From NCBI GenBank assembly GCA_023428865.1, contig JAEYWT010000374.1:1-22814 (forward strand): 22,814 nt of DNA. Reading direction: 5' to 3'. Both the position numbers and the translations under genes were made by a program. The first letter of the stretch is position 1. Each line of letters opens with the position of its first letter. The notes under the pieces are model-generated. The model saw only the letters and a program-made list of their open reading frames with translations, was not told where the DNA came from and ran no database searches. Of this stretch, positions 1 through 8,274 are shown piece by piece. The stretch comes from Bacteroidota bacterium (GTDB taxonomy: Bacteria > Bacteroidota > Bacteroidia > Flavobacteriales_F > PHOS-HE28).

Positions 1-235
1 GGAACCGATCATCCGGTTCGTAGCCCGAATAGGAGGCCGGCCAAAAACGGTCCCCGTCCGTGACAAGTGACACGCTATAGTTCATCACCAGGGGGAAGAA
101 GGGGTGCCCATCAAGGATGAAGCGGCCCTCTTCCATGCTAACGAACCCCGAAGGGATAGGCTCGTGTAAGCAGCTTGTGCTTCCCAGTACCAACGTGATC
201 AGGATGACGTGGAAGAGCCTTTTCGTCCAGCGCAT
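1..235 (-). CDS. Lipoprotein, possibly glycoside-hydrolase-like, N-terminal part only
   Basis: The gene starts at the ATG ending at 235 and runs off the left edge, so only about 78 residues are visible. The N-terminus is MRWTKRLF followed by a hydrophobic stretch and the lipobox LGSTSC, so it is very probably a lipoprotein exported by the Sec pathway. The mature part contains FILDGHPFFPLVMNY, which resembles the start of (beta/alpha)8 glycoside hydrolases of the cellulase type, where a 'dG.pF.p.G.N' segment forms the first strand. That family assignment is inference from a short motif. The start codon shares one base with the stop codon of the upstream glycosyltransferase gene (TGATG), which points to translational coupling and to a shared role in surface glycan metabolism. 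Confidence 0.6.
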   Translation of the reverse strand, partial: MRWTKRLFHVILITLVLGSTSCLHEPIPSGFVSMEEGRFILDGHPFFPLVMNYSVSLVTDGDRFWPASYSGYEPDDRF

Positions 236-948
236 CAAAGACCATATTTCAATATGCACCAGATCGCTCTGAAGCCATCCTTCCAGCCGATCTTCTTGCC
301 TTCCGCATAGGTGCGGCCGTAATAACTGATCCCCACTTCGTAGATGCGCACATCCTTCACCCGTGCAAGTTTCGCCGTGATCTCTGGTTCGAACCCGAAG
401 CGTCTTTCCTTCAGCTCAAGGCTCTTGGCTATATCACTACGGATCAACTTGTAACACGTCTCCATATCCGTCAAGTTCAGGTTGTTGAACGCGTTGGATA
501 GTTGCGTGAGAAACTTATTGCCGATGCTATGCCAGAAGAAGAGGATGCGGTGCGGATGATGACCCATGAAACGTGATCCGAACACCACGTCGGCGAACCC
601 TTCGCAAATGGGCCGCAGCAGATCATTGTATTCACGTGGGTCGTATTCGAGGTCGGCATCCTGTACGATCAGGTATTCACCCGTGGCCTCCGTTATTCCA
701 CGGTGGATGGCCGCACCCTTACCCATGTTACGCGGTTGTTCGAAGAACTTGATGCCCATGGTCGGGTTCGCCTCCATATAGCGTTGCACGGCCTGCACTG
801 TACCATCCTTCGAGCCATCGTTCACGATGATCACCTCCTTACGGATGCCATCCCGAAGCACGACATCCTTGACCTTATCGAGGATCAGGTGGATGGTCCG
901 CTCCTCGTTGTAGGCGGGAATGATGATGGAAAGGGTCCTTAATTGCAT
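235..948 (-). CDS. Family 2 glycosyltransferase, DPM1/polyprenyl-phosphate sugar synthase-like
   Basis: The 237-residue protein has a GT-A fold typical of GT2: the nucleotide-binding start LSIIIPAYNEE (residues 6-16), NDGSKDGT (43-50), the metal-binding DxD in QDADLEYDP (96-104), and TDMETCYKLIR near 160-170, which is characteristic of dolichyl- or undecaprenyl-phosphate mannose/glucose synthases. No trailing membrane helices are present, so this is the short DPM1-like type that acts at the cytoplasmic face. The open frame extends upstream to 1074, but that extension lies over the 3' end of the next gene and has no family character; the ATG at 948 begins exactly where family members begin. 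It sits 37 bp downstream of a membrane protein gene and overlaps the following lipoprotein gene by one base. The sugar and lipid acceptor cannot be told from sequence. Confidence 0.88.
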   Translation of the reverse strand: MQLRTLSIIIPAYNEERTIHLILDKVKDVVLRDGIRKEVIIVNDGSKDGTVQAVQRYMEANPTMGIKFFEQPRNMGKGAAIHRGITEATGEYLIVQDADLEYDPREYNDLLRPICEGFADVVFGSRFMGHHPHRILFFWHSIGNKFLTQLSNAFNNLNLTDMETCYKLIRSDIAKSLELKERRFGFEPEITAKLARVKDVRIYEVGISYYGRTYAEGKKIGWKDGFRAIWCILKYGL

Positions 949-985
949 AGAAAGCGGTCTTGTGCTTCGTTCTTCTCTGATGCCC

Positions 986-2308
986 TTAGAATTCACTCTT
1001 CCCGAAGAATGCAAGCAGGGCGTTGCGGATGAAGTACCTCCATGAAGTGTGCTCCCACGCATAGCAAATGTCATACTGCAGCGCTAGACGATAGGTGGCG
1101 AAAGCTAATATCAGGAAGATCGGCAGCAGTGCGTAATGCCAGCGCCGGGTTAATGGGTCTTTGAACGACAGGAACAGATGCAGGGTGATCGCGACGAAAG
1201 GCATGTATTGGACCAGCGGCCTTGCCCCGTAAGAACATCCGAAGTGCCACTGATGCCAAGACGCGCATGCGTAGATTATGGCCGCTAGGATGCCCCCGAT
1301 CAACCAGGGCATCCATTTCTGTACCCGGTAAGCGCTCCATAGGCCAAATGGGAGTAGAAGTACCGCTGGAGCGTTGGGGATCCAGCCATTACCTGGAGCG
1401 AATAGCATTTCAAAGAAATGTGGCTTTCGCCATTCGGTGAACCCTTCACTACCATAGCTGTATATCAACCAGTCTCCATGAACGAATTTCCAGTAGATCA
1501 TCTGGGGAGAAGCGAATAGCAACATCATAGCAGCTTGTGTGATCCAAAAGAGAGGCTTGGCCAGAAGTTGGGGTCGTTCGAACCATATCCAGATATAAAG
1601 CCCTATTACCGCGATCACGTCCACCGGTCGTATAACGATGATCATCGCGCAAGACGCGTGAAAGAGGAACCTCTTCAATCCGGACTTAGTACCATCCAAC
1701 CCCGAAAACAAAGACCAAAGAGCCAGTGAAACACAGAAGAATGAGTAAACATGAGAATATAATGGCATACGGATCACATAGTAGATCACATTGGACCCCC
1801 AGCACGTCAAGGCGATCGCCACCAAAGGCACCCATGCTGGAGCTGGCCATTTCCGCAAGAATGCAAGCGTCAATAAAGCGACCGCCAAGGACCAATAGAA
1901 CGCAGCACCAACTTCCATCAGACGCCGATGCGAGGTTGTAAGTCCATCGATCGACGACCCTTGGGTCAATGCCTCTGCGACAAGGTAGAATGGGAATAAG
2001 AGGATCGCCGGGCCAACGGTGTACTTGGTGAGTACACGATCAGATAAAGTGTCCAGCTGGAATCCATGCCCAAAGCGTTCGGGGGTTGAGTCAGGCCAAC
2101 CTGTTGCACGCATGCCATGGTGTACTAGTCCTGGCAAGTACACATAATAACCACTGGCATCCGCCCACATGTCCGACCGCCAGTTCGATAAGGATGCCTT
2201 ATCATTCACGTTCCACGCCGCGCTGCTCGACCATAGCCACGCTACTGTGAACATTACAAGCGGCCACCACGCCTGCCACATGTCAGAAATGTACCTGGAG
2301 CTGTTCAT
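986..2308 (-). CDS. Multi-spanning membrane protein, probable GT-C-like glycosyltransferase
   Basis: The 440-residue protein has about ten hydrophobic helices spread along its length, the first at residues 15-35. After helix 1 comes an acidic loop, RSDMWADASGYYVYLPGL, with aspartates beside a Tyr-Tyr pair; such a loop is the hallmark of GT-C enzymes that use polyprenyl-phosphate sugars (PMT/ArnT-like and relatives). A further conserved-looking segment is KYTVGPAILLFPFYL near residues 95-109. I do not recognise a named subfamily; Bacteroidota genomes carry many such proteins annotated as hypothetical. The gene starts 4 bp after the stop of the previous membrane protein and is followed by a DPM1-like glycosyltransferase, which fits a donor-maker and donor-user pair. 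The GT-C call is inference. Confidence 0.65.
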   Translation of the reverse strand: MNSSRYISDMWQAWWPLVMFTVAWLWSSSAAWNVNDKASLSNWRSDMWADASGYYVYLPGLVHHGMRATGWPDSTPERFGHGFQLDTLSDRVLTKYTVGPAILLFPFYLVAEALTQGSSIDGLTTSHRRLMEVGAAFYWSLAVALLTLAFLRKWPAPAWVPLVAIALTCWGSNVIYYVIRMPLYSHVYSFFCVSLALWSLFSGLDGTKSGLKRFLFHASCAMIIVIRPVDVIAVIGLYIWIWFERPQLLAKPLFWITQAAMMLLFASPQMIYWKFVHGDWLIYSYGSEGFTEWRKPHFFEMLFAPGNGWIPNAPAVLLLPFGLWSAYRVQKWMPWLIGGILAAIIYACASWHQWHFGCSYGARPLVQYMPFVAITLHLFLSFKDPLTRRWHYALLPIFLILAFATYRLALQYDICYAWEHTSWRYFIRNALLAFFGKSEF

Positions 2309-2312
2309 CGCC

Positions 2313-3719
2313 TCAGGTCTTTGTTTCCGATGTTCGGTCGAACGCCCTTAACCGAGCTTCTAGTTCCGCCAAATATGATCGACGATGCCTATTCCAGTCG
2401 GCGACAAGCAACAATGCCCCCAGCACAACCACCCAAGTAATGCGGGCTTGTAGCCGGTCATAAACATTGGCCAAGGCCCCTGTTATGGCGGCATTGGCCA
2501 CCACCATGCCCACCATCAGGAACATGAACGCATGCCACCGTACCCTGCGTCGTACCGGCCAAGCCAACGCGATCATCAGCACGCTTAGCGCAAGGACGAC
2601 GTAATTGACACGATTGATGGTCGAGAGGTCCCACCCCCCTCGCTGCTGGTGGCTCGCCAGATAGTGCGGCAATTCGTGCGCATAGTGAGCAGACATCGGC
2701 CACCAGGGCGCAGACTCCTCCCTGTAGGGGCTAAGCCCGGCACCGATCTCCACGTGCACCAATTGGCTGCACGTAGCGATGAAGCTCTTCCACACCAACA
2801 CACCCCACATGTAAGGATCGGCAAGCAACGAGCGCACCACTGGCCTTAAACGCTCGCTCGACGTGACCAGGTCGTTGCCCATCCGCGTTGGCGCTTGTTC
2901 GCTCCACACATAGTGCGCGGCGTTCTCCAACAGTTCTTTCCGCTGTGCGCATAAGTAGGCTGTATCCGTTCTGCACGTCCTGTCCAAGTGTATGCGCATC
3001 GCCCCCGACTCGATCAACTTGCCTGCCAAGAAAAGATCCGAAGTGGGCGATAGGACAGCCCCATACCCATGTCCCGCGTTGTACGCCACAATGAAACCCG
3101 ACGCAACCAAGGGCAACAGCAGCGCAGTGACCAACTGTACCCGTAAACGCATGAAGTAGCGTTGACCTCGCATAGCGAAAGCCCATACCACGATCACAAG
3201 TAGGACCATCCACGCATGGCTCAAATGTGCCATGATGGCAAAGAATAGCATCACCACTAGGAAGCATCGCTCCAGTACACCCATTCGCCTTCCAAAAAGG
3301 AGCAGGAAGACACCCAGCGCCACCAACCCGGTGAACACATCGGGCATGATCTGGCTGGCATACCACGGAAGGCTGCTGACCAGCAAGAGCAGCACTAGAG
3401 CGACCACGTGCGGCCTCCAGTTCGGTCCCATGGCCGGAAAAAGGGTCTGCATCGTCCGGCGTATCAGCCAACTGGACAGCATACCTTGGAATATCACAAC
3501 CGGCCAAATGGAAGCCTGCCAACCTGTGGCTCGAATGATGAAGCCATAGCCGATCGGTCGATCAACCGGAGGGAAAAGCGTGCTTGCGGAACCCAGATAA
3601 GTGCCAGTATCACTGAAGACCAGAGGCACCTTGTTGATGAATGCAGGGATGATCAGGATCAACCCCGTAACGAAGTAGTACACCAAAGAGCGCCACGGGA
3701 ATGTTCTCAATGCGCTCAT
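2313..3719 (-). CDS. Multi-spanning membrane protein, possible GT-C-like transferase
   Basis: The 468-residue protein has about nine or ten transmembrane helices. After helix 1 lies VPLVFSDTGTYLGSAST, an Asp-containing loop followed by Tyr, similar in placement to the catalytic loop of GT-C glycosyltransferases. A second recognisable segment is QIMPDVFTGLVALGVF near residue 120. A large non-membrane region (about residues 215-370) containing several cysteines lies between helices. I chose the ATG at 3719, 11 bp after the scoB stop; an upstream GTG at 3758 would overlap scoB and adds no hydrophobic or conserved sequence. It is the first of four genes behind scoAB on the same strand. No specific function can be assigned; the family is one of the many uncharacterised Bacteroidota membrane proteins. 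Confidence 0.65.
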   Translation of the reverse strand: MSALRTFPWRSLVYYFVTGLILIIPAFINKVPLVFSDTGTYLGSASTLFPPVDRPIGYGFIIRATGWQASIWPVVIFQGMLSSWLIRRTMQTLFPAMGPNWRPHVVALVLLLLVSSLPWYASQIMPDVFTGLVALGVFLLLFGRRMGVLERCFLVVMLFFAIMAHLSHAWMVLLVIVVWAFAMRGQRYFMRLRVQLVTALLLPLVASGFIVAYNAGHGYGAVLSPTSDLFLAGKLIESGAMRIHLDRTCRTDTAYLCAQRKELLENAAHYVWSEQAPTRMGNDLVTSSERLRPVVRSLLADPYMWGVLVWKSFIATCSQLVHVEIGAGLSPYREESAPWWPMSAHYAHELPHYLASHQQRGGWDLSTINRVNYVVLALSVLMIALAWPVRRRVRWHAFMFLMVGMVVANAAITGALANVYDRLQARITWVVVLGALLLVADWNRHRRSYLAELEARLRAFDRTSETKT

Positions 3720-3729
3720 GTGGAAGCTC

Positions 3730-4386
3730 TCAAACTGCCATCTCCGGCACATCTCCACGCGCCACCAGTCGCCCTTCCGTCTTCCCTTTGATCTCTTCCA
3801 CCGTTACGCCAGGCGCGCGTTCCAGAAGAAGGAACCCATCCGGTGTGATGTCGAACACCCCAAGGTCCGTCACCACCTTCTTCACGCATTTCACACCCGT
3901 GAGCGGCAGGGTGCATTGCTTCAACAGCTTGCTTTCACCGGCCTTGTTCGCATGCATCATACACACGATGATGTTCTCTGCGCTGGCCACCAGGTCCATG
4001 GCTCCACCCATGCCTTTCACCATCTTACCGGGTATCTTCCAGTTGGCGATGTCACCGGTGTCGGTCACTTCCATGGCACCCAGCACGGTAAGCTGTACGT
4101 GCTGTCCACGGATCATGGCGAAGCTCGTGCTGCTGTCGAAGATGCTGCTGCCGGGCAATAGCGTCACGGTCTGTTTACCGGCATTGATCAGGTCGGCATC
4201 CTCTTCACCTTCGTAGGGGAATGGACCCATGCCGAGGATCCCGTTCTCGCTCTGGAACACCACGTTCATACCCTCTGGTACATAGTTGGCCACCAAAGTG
4301 GGTATGCCAATGCCGAGGTTCACGTAGTATCCATCCTTCAGTTCGCGCGCGATCCGCTGCGCCATCTGTTCTTTCGTCAGCGCCAT
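3730..4386 (-). CDS. scoB: 3-oxoacid CoA-transferase subunit B
   Basis: The 218-residue protein is the beta subunit of succinyl-CoA:3-ketoacid CoA-transferase, which moves CoA from succinyl-CoA to acetoacetate (or a related 3-oxoacid). The catalytic glutamate is visible as E47 in QSENGILGMGP, and the family features NLGIGIPTLV (residues 23-32), LPGSSIFDSSTSFAMIRG and MVKGMGGAMDLV are intact. Length is normal for the family. It starts one base after the scoA stop, so the two subunits are co-translated in the usual A-B order. The pair could serve ketone-body use, branched-chain or aromatic amino-acid breakdown; the sequence does not decide which, and AtoDA-type acetate/acetoacetate transferase is a less likely alternative. 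Confidence 0.95.
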   Translation of the reverse strand: MALTKEQMAQRIARELKDGYYVNLGIGIPTLVANYVPEGMNVVFQSENGILGMGPFPYEGEEDADLINAGKQTVTLLPGSSIFDSSTSFAMIRGQHVQLTVLGAMEVTDTGDIANWKIPGKMVKGMGGAMDLVASAENIIVCMMHANKAGESKLLKQCTLPLTGVKCVKKVVTDLGVFDITPDGFLLLERAPGVTVEEIKGKTEGRLVARGDVPEMAV

Positions 4387-4387
4387 C

Positions 4388-5086
4388 TCAGTTGCGTTTG
4401 CGGGTGGTCCGTTGTTCGATGCGTTTCTCGTACCCTTCCCCTTTGAAGATCCGGTTCACGAAGATGCCTGGCGTATGGATCTCATCAGGGTCCAGTTCAC
4501 CTGGCTCCACCAGCTCTTCCACCTCGGCCACTGTGATCTTACCGGCCATGGCCATCATGGGATTGAAGTTGCGCGCGGTGCGTTTGTAGACCAAGTTGCC
4601 GAACCGATCGCCCTTCCAGGCTTTCACCAAAGCGACATCGGCACGCAGCCAGTTCTCCAGCACGTACATCTTGCCGTTGAACTCTCGCGACTCTTTGCCT
4701 TCGGCTACTTCGGTGCCATAGCCTGCTGGGGTGAAGAATGCGGGAATACCGGCACCACCAGCGCGGCACCGTTCGGCGAGCGTGCCTTGTGGTATCAGCT
4801 CCACCTCCAGTTCACCGCTCAGCATCTGGCGCTCGAACTCGGCGTTCTCACCAACGTAGCTGCTGATCATCTTCTTGATCTGGCGCGTCTGCAAGAGCAG
4901 CCCCAACCCGAAGTCATCCACACCGGCATTGTTACTGATGCAGGTAAGACCCTTCACGCCTTTGCGCACCAGCGCAGCGATGCTCTTTTCAGGAATGCCG
5001 CAAAGGCCGAACCCGCCGACCATCAGGGTCATGTTGTCCTGGATGCCTTCGAGGGCCGCATCCGCATTGGCCACGATCTTGTTCAT
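4388..5086 (-). CDS. scoA: 3-oxoacid CoA-transferase subunit A
   Basis: The 232-residue alpha subunit carries the family signatures GGFGLCGIPEKSI (residues 23-35), ISNNAGVDDFGLGLLL (about 51-66), ELIPQGTLAERCRAGGAGIP and the C-terminal HTPGIFVNRI. It pairs with the downstream scoB to form the heteromeric CoA-transferase of the cytoplasm. Length is close to that of other bacterial ScoA proteins. The ATG at 5086 begins at the conserved N-terminus. Upstream lie a TATCTTCG box 18 bases before the start and a 7-bp inverted repeat further away, so the gene probably heads its own transcript, which may continue into scoB and the membrane-protein and glycosyltransferase genes beyond. Confidence 0.95.
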   Translation of the reverse strand: MNKIVANADAALEGIQDNMTLMVGGFGLCGIPEKSIAALVRKGVKGLTCISNNAGVDDFGLGLLLQTRQIKKMISSYVGENAEFERQMLSGELEVELIPQGTLAERCRAGGAGIPAFFTPAGYGTEVAEGKESREFNGKMYVLENWLRADVALVKAWKGDRFGNLVYKRTARNFNPMMAMAGKITVAEVEELVEPGELDPDEIHTPGIFVNRIFKGEGYEKRIEQRTTRKRN

Positions 5087-5104
5087 GCTGGAATGGAAGA
5101 GCGA

Positions 5105-5112
5105 CGAAGATA
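5105..5112 (-). promoter_or_regulatory. Candidate Bacteroidota -7 box for scoA
   Basis: On the minus strand this reads TATCTTCG, one mismatch from the Bacteroidota consensus TAnnTTTG, and ends 18 bases before the scoA start. The same octamer occurs upstream of ricT. I cannot see a clear -33 TTG element in the GC-rich sequence behind it. Confidence 0.45.
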
Positions 5113-5171
5113 GCGGGCGCCGGCGGGATGGGGTGGATGGGGTCGGTTCAGCTTTCGCAGTTGCCAGGCTC

Positions 5172-5187
5172 AGTAGTGACCACTACT
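5172..5187. repeat. Perfect 7-bp inverted repeat upstream of scoA
   Basis: AGTAGTG and CACTACT flank a 2-base centre (AC). The spacing and symmetry resemble a dimeric regulator's binding site. It lies in the 177-bp gap between PBP1A and scoA, about 60 bp upstream of the proposed scoA -7 box, so it could act on scoA; no regulator gene is nearby. Confidence 0.35.
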
Positions 5188-5263
5188 TGGTGGCCCATGA
5201 AAGACCGTACAGACCAATGAAACCCGCCCACTCGGGCATTTCCAGACAACAGCGAACTCCTCG

Positions 5264-7678
5264 TTAATCCCAGCTCGGTTTCGTTACACCATTCGTGCCA
5301 CCACCTTTCTTTCGGCAATCGATCTCTACGCCAAGGTCTCCTTCTGGTCGTTCGAAATCGCCGGTGCTGATCTCGATCCGTGGGTTGGCATACACTTGGT
5401 TCATGTAGTAACCGTAGATAGGCAGGGCCATGTTCGCCCCTTGGCCCTTGTCCGTGCTGGCGAAGCGCACACTGCGATCATCGGCTCCGGTCCACACGCC
5501 GGTCACAAGGTCGGGTGTGATACCGATGAACCAACCATCGCTGTTGTTCTGCGTGGTGCCGGTCTTACCCGCCGTTGGAAATTTGATGTTCGCGTACTTC
5601 TGGCGGTTGCCCCAGCTCGTACGCAACCGTAGACCAGTGCCTACCACCTTGCCCGTGCTGGGGTTGTAGGCGCCATCGGTCACACCCTTCAACATATCGA
5701 GCATGATGTACGCCGTGCGTTCATCCAAGGCCTCATAGGTGGTCGGCGTTACGTCATAGATGGTGTTGCCGTTCTTGTCTTCGATGCGGGTGAAGGTGAT
5801 CGGTTCTATGTACACGCCCTGATTAGCGAAGGTGCTGAACGCACCCGTGATCTCGGAAAGTGTAAGGTCCGCTACACCCAGACAAAGCGATGGCACCGGA
5901 TCCAACGGGCTCTTCACGCCCATATGTCGCGCAAGTACGGTTACCGCCTGCGGTCCATATTGTTTCATCAACCAGGCCGTCACCGTGTTCATGGAGTTGG
6001 CCAAGGCATACTCCACGGTCACCATGCCTCCGTAAACAGCATCGCTGTTCTCGGGGCACCAGTCCGGCTGCCCGGGTGGCATATCGAAACACACCTTCTG
6101 GTTGGGCACTTCGCGGCAGGGTTCCATGCCTTCGCGGATGGCCGTGGCATAAACGAACGGCTTGAAGGTGGAACCCACTTGGCGCCGTGCCTGGTCCACG
6201 TGATCGTACTGGAAGTTCTTGAAGTCGATACCGCCCACCCAGGCCTTCACGAAACCGGTATGTGGGTCCATGCTCAATAAGCCACTTTGCAGGAAGCTCT
6301 TGTAATAGCGGATCGAGTCCATCGGGCTCATCAACGTATCGATCTCGCCTCGCCAGCTGAACACGTGCATCTCCACCGGCGTATCGAACACCTTTGGGAT
6401 ATCCTCCTCCTTCACCACTTTCCAATACGTGTCGCAGCCACCCAGGTCGGGCTTGCAATTCCAGTGGTCCGTTCCCTCGTGCTTCACCTTTTCGATGTAG
6501 CGCGCTGGTCGCTCGCAGTTACCGCATTGTTTGCCGGTCATCACCCTATAGCGCACACTGCGCTTCATCGCCGTGTTCAAAATACCGTCGATCTCTTCTT
6601 TCGTTACCCGGTGATCGAACGGCCGGTTCTTCTTCCGTGCAAGGTCCTTGAAGAAATCAGCTTGCAGCTCGGTGCTCAAATGCTCCCGTACAGCGAACTC
6701 GCCATACTGCTGCATATCCTTGTCCAAGGTGGTGTAGATCTTCAGACCATCGGTATAGATGTCGTAAGGCGTGCCATCCGCTTTCGCGTAACGTAACTTG
6801 CCTTCATCGTCTTTTGTCTTCAAAAGCTCCTGCAGCTTGGCCCGCAGCACCTCTCGGAAATACGGCGCGGGGCCTTCGGTATGGTCCACACGCTGGAACT
6901 TCAAGCCCAGCGGAAGGGTCTTCAACGAGTCGTATTGCTGGGTGGTGAGGTAGCCGTTGCGTCGCATCTGGTCGAACACCACCATACGCCGGTGCATCAC
7001 CGTATCCAACCGACTGGCGCGGTTCGGGTTGAAGAGGGCTGGGTTCTTCAGCATGCCCACGAGCATGGCCGCTTCTTCGATCTTCAGCGAATCGGGCGTG
7101 GTGTTGAAGTACACCCGTGCAGCACTGTGGATACCCACCGCCTGGTTGATCCAGTCGAATCGGTTCAGGTACATGGCGATGATCTCGTCCTTGGTGTACT
7201 GCCGCTCCAGCTTGGCGCTGATGATCCACTCCTGGAATTTCTGGAAGGTTCGTTTGATGAAGCTGTCCGCCCGATCGGTGAAGAGCATTTTCGCGAGTTG
7301 TTGGGTGATGGTGCTGGCGCCACCCTTCTTCCCTAGGAACACCGCCGCGCGCACCGTACCGCGCACGTCCACTCCACTATGTTGTCGGAACCGCTCGTCT
7401 TCCGTGGCGATCAACGCATTCACCACATTGGGGCTGATCCGCGCGTAATCCACAGGTATCCGGTTCTCCTTGTAATACTGGCCCATTTGCGTGCCATCGC
7501 TGAAGAGGATGGCCGTGGCCAGATCGCTGCGCGGATTCTCGAGGTCCTCCGTACTCGGTAGATCGCTGTTCGCCGCCAGGAACAACATGAACAAAAGGCC
7601 GAGCACAGGCGACAGCACAAGGAGCCACCACAATGCCCTGCGCTTGCGGTTCGGTGGTGGGGCGGTCTTTTGGCTCAT
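5264..7678 (-). CDS. mrcA: Penicillin-binding protein 1A (transglycosylase/transpeptidase)
   Basis: This 804-residue class A penicillin-binding protein polymerises and crosslinks peptidoglycan outside the inner membrane. A single N-terminal membrane helix (about residues 14-36) is followed by the GT51 transglycosylase domain with EDERF (93-97, catalytic Glu93), GGASTITQQLAKM (119-131) and KDEIIAMYLNRF (163-174). The transpeptidase domain has the three penicillin-binding motifs: STFK (503-506), SMN (562-564) and KTG (705-707). Between the domains, residues 380-420 carry a cluster CxxC (385, 388), C408 and C415 that I do not recall from typical family members. Three more cysteines (521, 530, 541) follow the SxxK motif. 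It lies downstream of gldH, as commonly seen in Bacteroidota, after a 113-bp gap. Confidence 0.97.
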   Translation of the reverse strand: MSQKTAPPPNRKRRALWWLLVLSPVLGLLFMLFLAANSDLPSTEDLENPRSDLATAILFSDGTQMGQYYKENRIPVDYARISPNVVNALIATEDERFRQHSGVDVRGTVRAAVFLGKKGGASTITQQLAKMLFTDRADSFIKRTFQKFQEWIISAKLERQYTKDEIIAMYLNRFDWINQAVGIHSAARVYFNTTPDSLKIEEAAMLVGMLKNPALFNPNRASRLDTVMHRRMVVFDQMRRNGYLTTQQYDSLKTLPLGLKFQRVDHTEGPAPYFREVLRAKLQELLKTKDDEGKLRYAKADGTPYDIYTDGLKIYTTLDKDMQQYGEFAVREHLSTELQADFFKDLARKKNRPFDHRVTKEEIDGILNTAMKRSVRYRVMTGKQCGNCERPARYIEKVKHEGTDHWNCKPDLGGCDTYWKVVKEEDIPKVFDTPVEMHVFSWRGEIDTLMSPMDSIRYYKSFLQSGLLSMDPHTGFVKAWVGGIDFKNFQYDHVDQARRQVGSTFKPFVYATAIREGMEPCREVPNQKVCFDMPPGQPDWCPENSDAVYGGMVTVEYALANSMNTVTAWLMKQYGPQAVTVLARHMGVKSPLDPVPSLCLGVADLTLSEITGAFSTFANQGVYIEPITFTRIEDKNGNTIYDVTPTTYEALDERTAYIMLDMLKGVTDGAYNPSTGKVVGTGLRLRTSWGNRQKYANIKFPTAGKTGTTQNNSDGWFIGITPDLVTGVWTGADDRSVRFASTDKGQGANMALPIYGYYMNQVYANPRIEISTGDFERPEGDLGVEIDCRKKGGGTNGVTKPSWD

Positions 7679-7718
7679 CCAGTGGATAACGGTGCTGGTG
7701 GTGCGCTTGTTGGGTGGC

Positions 7719-7726
7719 CGAATTTA
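7719..7726 (-). promoter_or_regulatory. Weak candidate -7 box for PBP1A
   Basis: On the minus strand this reads TAAATTCG, one mismatch from TAnnTTTG, 40 bases before the PBP1A start within the 113-bp gap after gldH. It is plausible, but the gene may equally be transcribed by read-through from gldH. Confidence 0.25.
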
Positions 7727-7791
7727 TCTTCCACTGGACTGTTGCGCAGGTCCGCTTCGGCCGAGTTTTCCCACGCCGATCGGGGAAAGGG

Positions 7792-8274
7792 TCACTTTCG
7801 TTTGGACCGCGTCACGCTTACCCCCACATCCAACACCCCGGGAAGTGTTGCGGTGCGCATGGCCTGCTCCAAGGTTATGGTGTATTCCCCGCCGGCTGGA
7901 AATCGGTCGCCTAGCTTGTACAAGACGTGTGCTTGATAGCGGTCCGCGAAGATGAATCCCTGCCCCTTGCCATACCATTTGCCCGTAGGGTCGGCCAGCA
8001 GGCACTCCACCGTATCGCGTATGGCGCGGCCGCCGGGGCCTTGTAGATCCACGAACAGGAACAGGTCGCTGTACGGGTAATCGCCCGTATGGCGCACATC
8101 GATGTACACATCGTGTTTGCTAACCGAGTCTTGCACGAGAAATGTGAAGCTCGGTTTGTATGCACGGTCCCACGCGCCATCGGCAATGGGCACATCAGCC
8201 TGGAAAACGGGTGGCTCCGAACAGCCGGTAAGCCCGGCTGCGATCAGGGCCAAAAGCAAGGTTCTTGTGCTCAC
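7792..8274 (-). CDS. gldH: Gliding motility lipoprotein GldH
   Basis: The 160-residue protein begins with a lipoprotein signal (hydrophobic residues 5-14, lipobox LTGC with Cys18). The mature part shows the GldH family pattern: a YPYSDLFLFVDL segment, then DTVECLLADPTGKWYGKGQG, and a C-terminal 'FPAGGEYTITLEQAMR ... GVLDVGVSV' region. GldH is an outer-membrane or periplasmic lipoprotein needed for gliding and linked to type IX secretion in Flavobacterium, although it is also conserved in non-gliding Bacteroidota. The start codon is GTG and overlaps the stop of the ricT-like gene by four bases (GTGA), so the two are coupled. The synteny ricT-gldH-PBP1A supports the call. Confidence 0.93.
   Translation of the reverse strand: MSTRTLLLALIAAGLTGCSEPPVFQADVPIADGAWDRAYKPSFTFLVQDSVSKHDVYIDVRHTGDYPYSDLFLFVDLQGPGGRAIRDTVECLLADPTGKWYGKGQGFIFADRYQAHVLYKLGDRFPAGGEYTITLEQAMRTATLPGVLDVGVSVTRSKRK

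Noticed and set aside
949..1074. N-terminal extension of the family 2 glycosyltransferase
   Set aside because: The extra 42 residues overlap the 3' end of the neighbouring gene and do not match the family, whose N-terminus begins right at the ATG at 948.
2731..3522. 263-codon minus-strand frame inside the membrane protein gene at 2313-3719
   Set aside because: Same strand but different frame; the membrane protein frame has coherent helices and this one does not.
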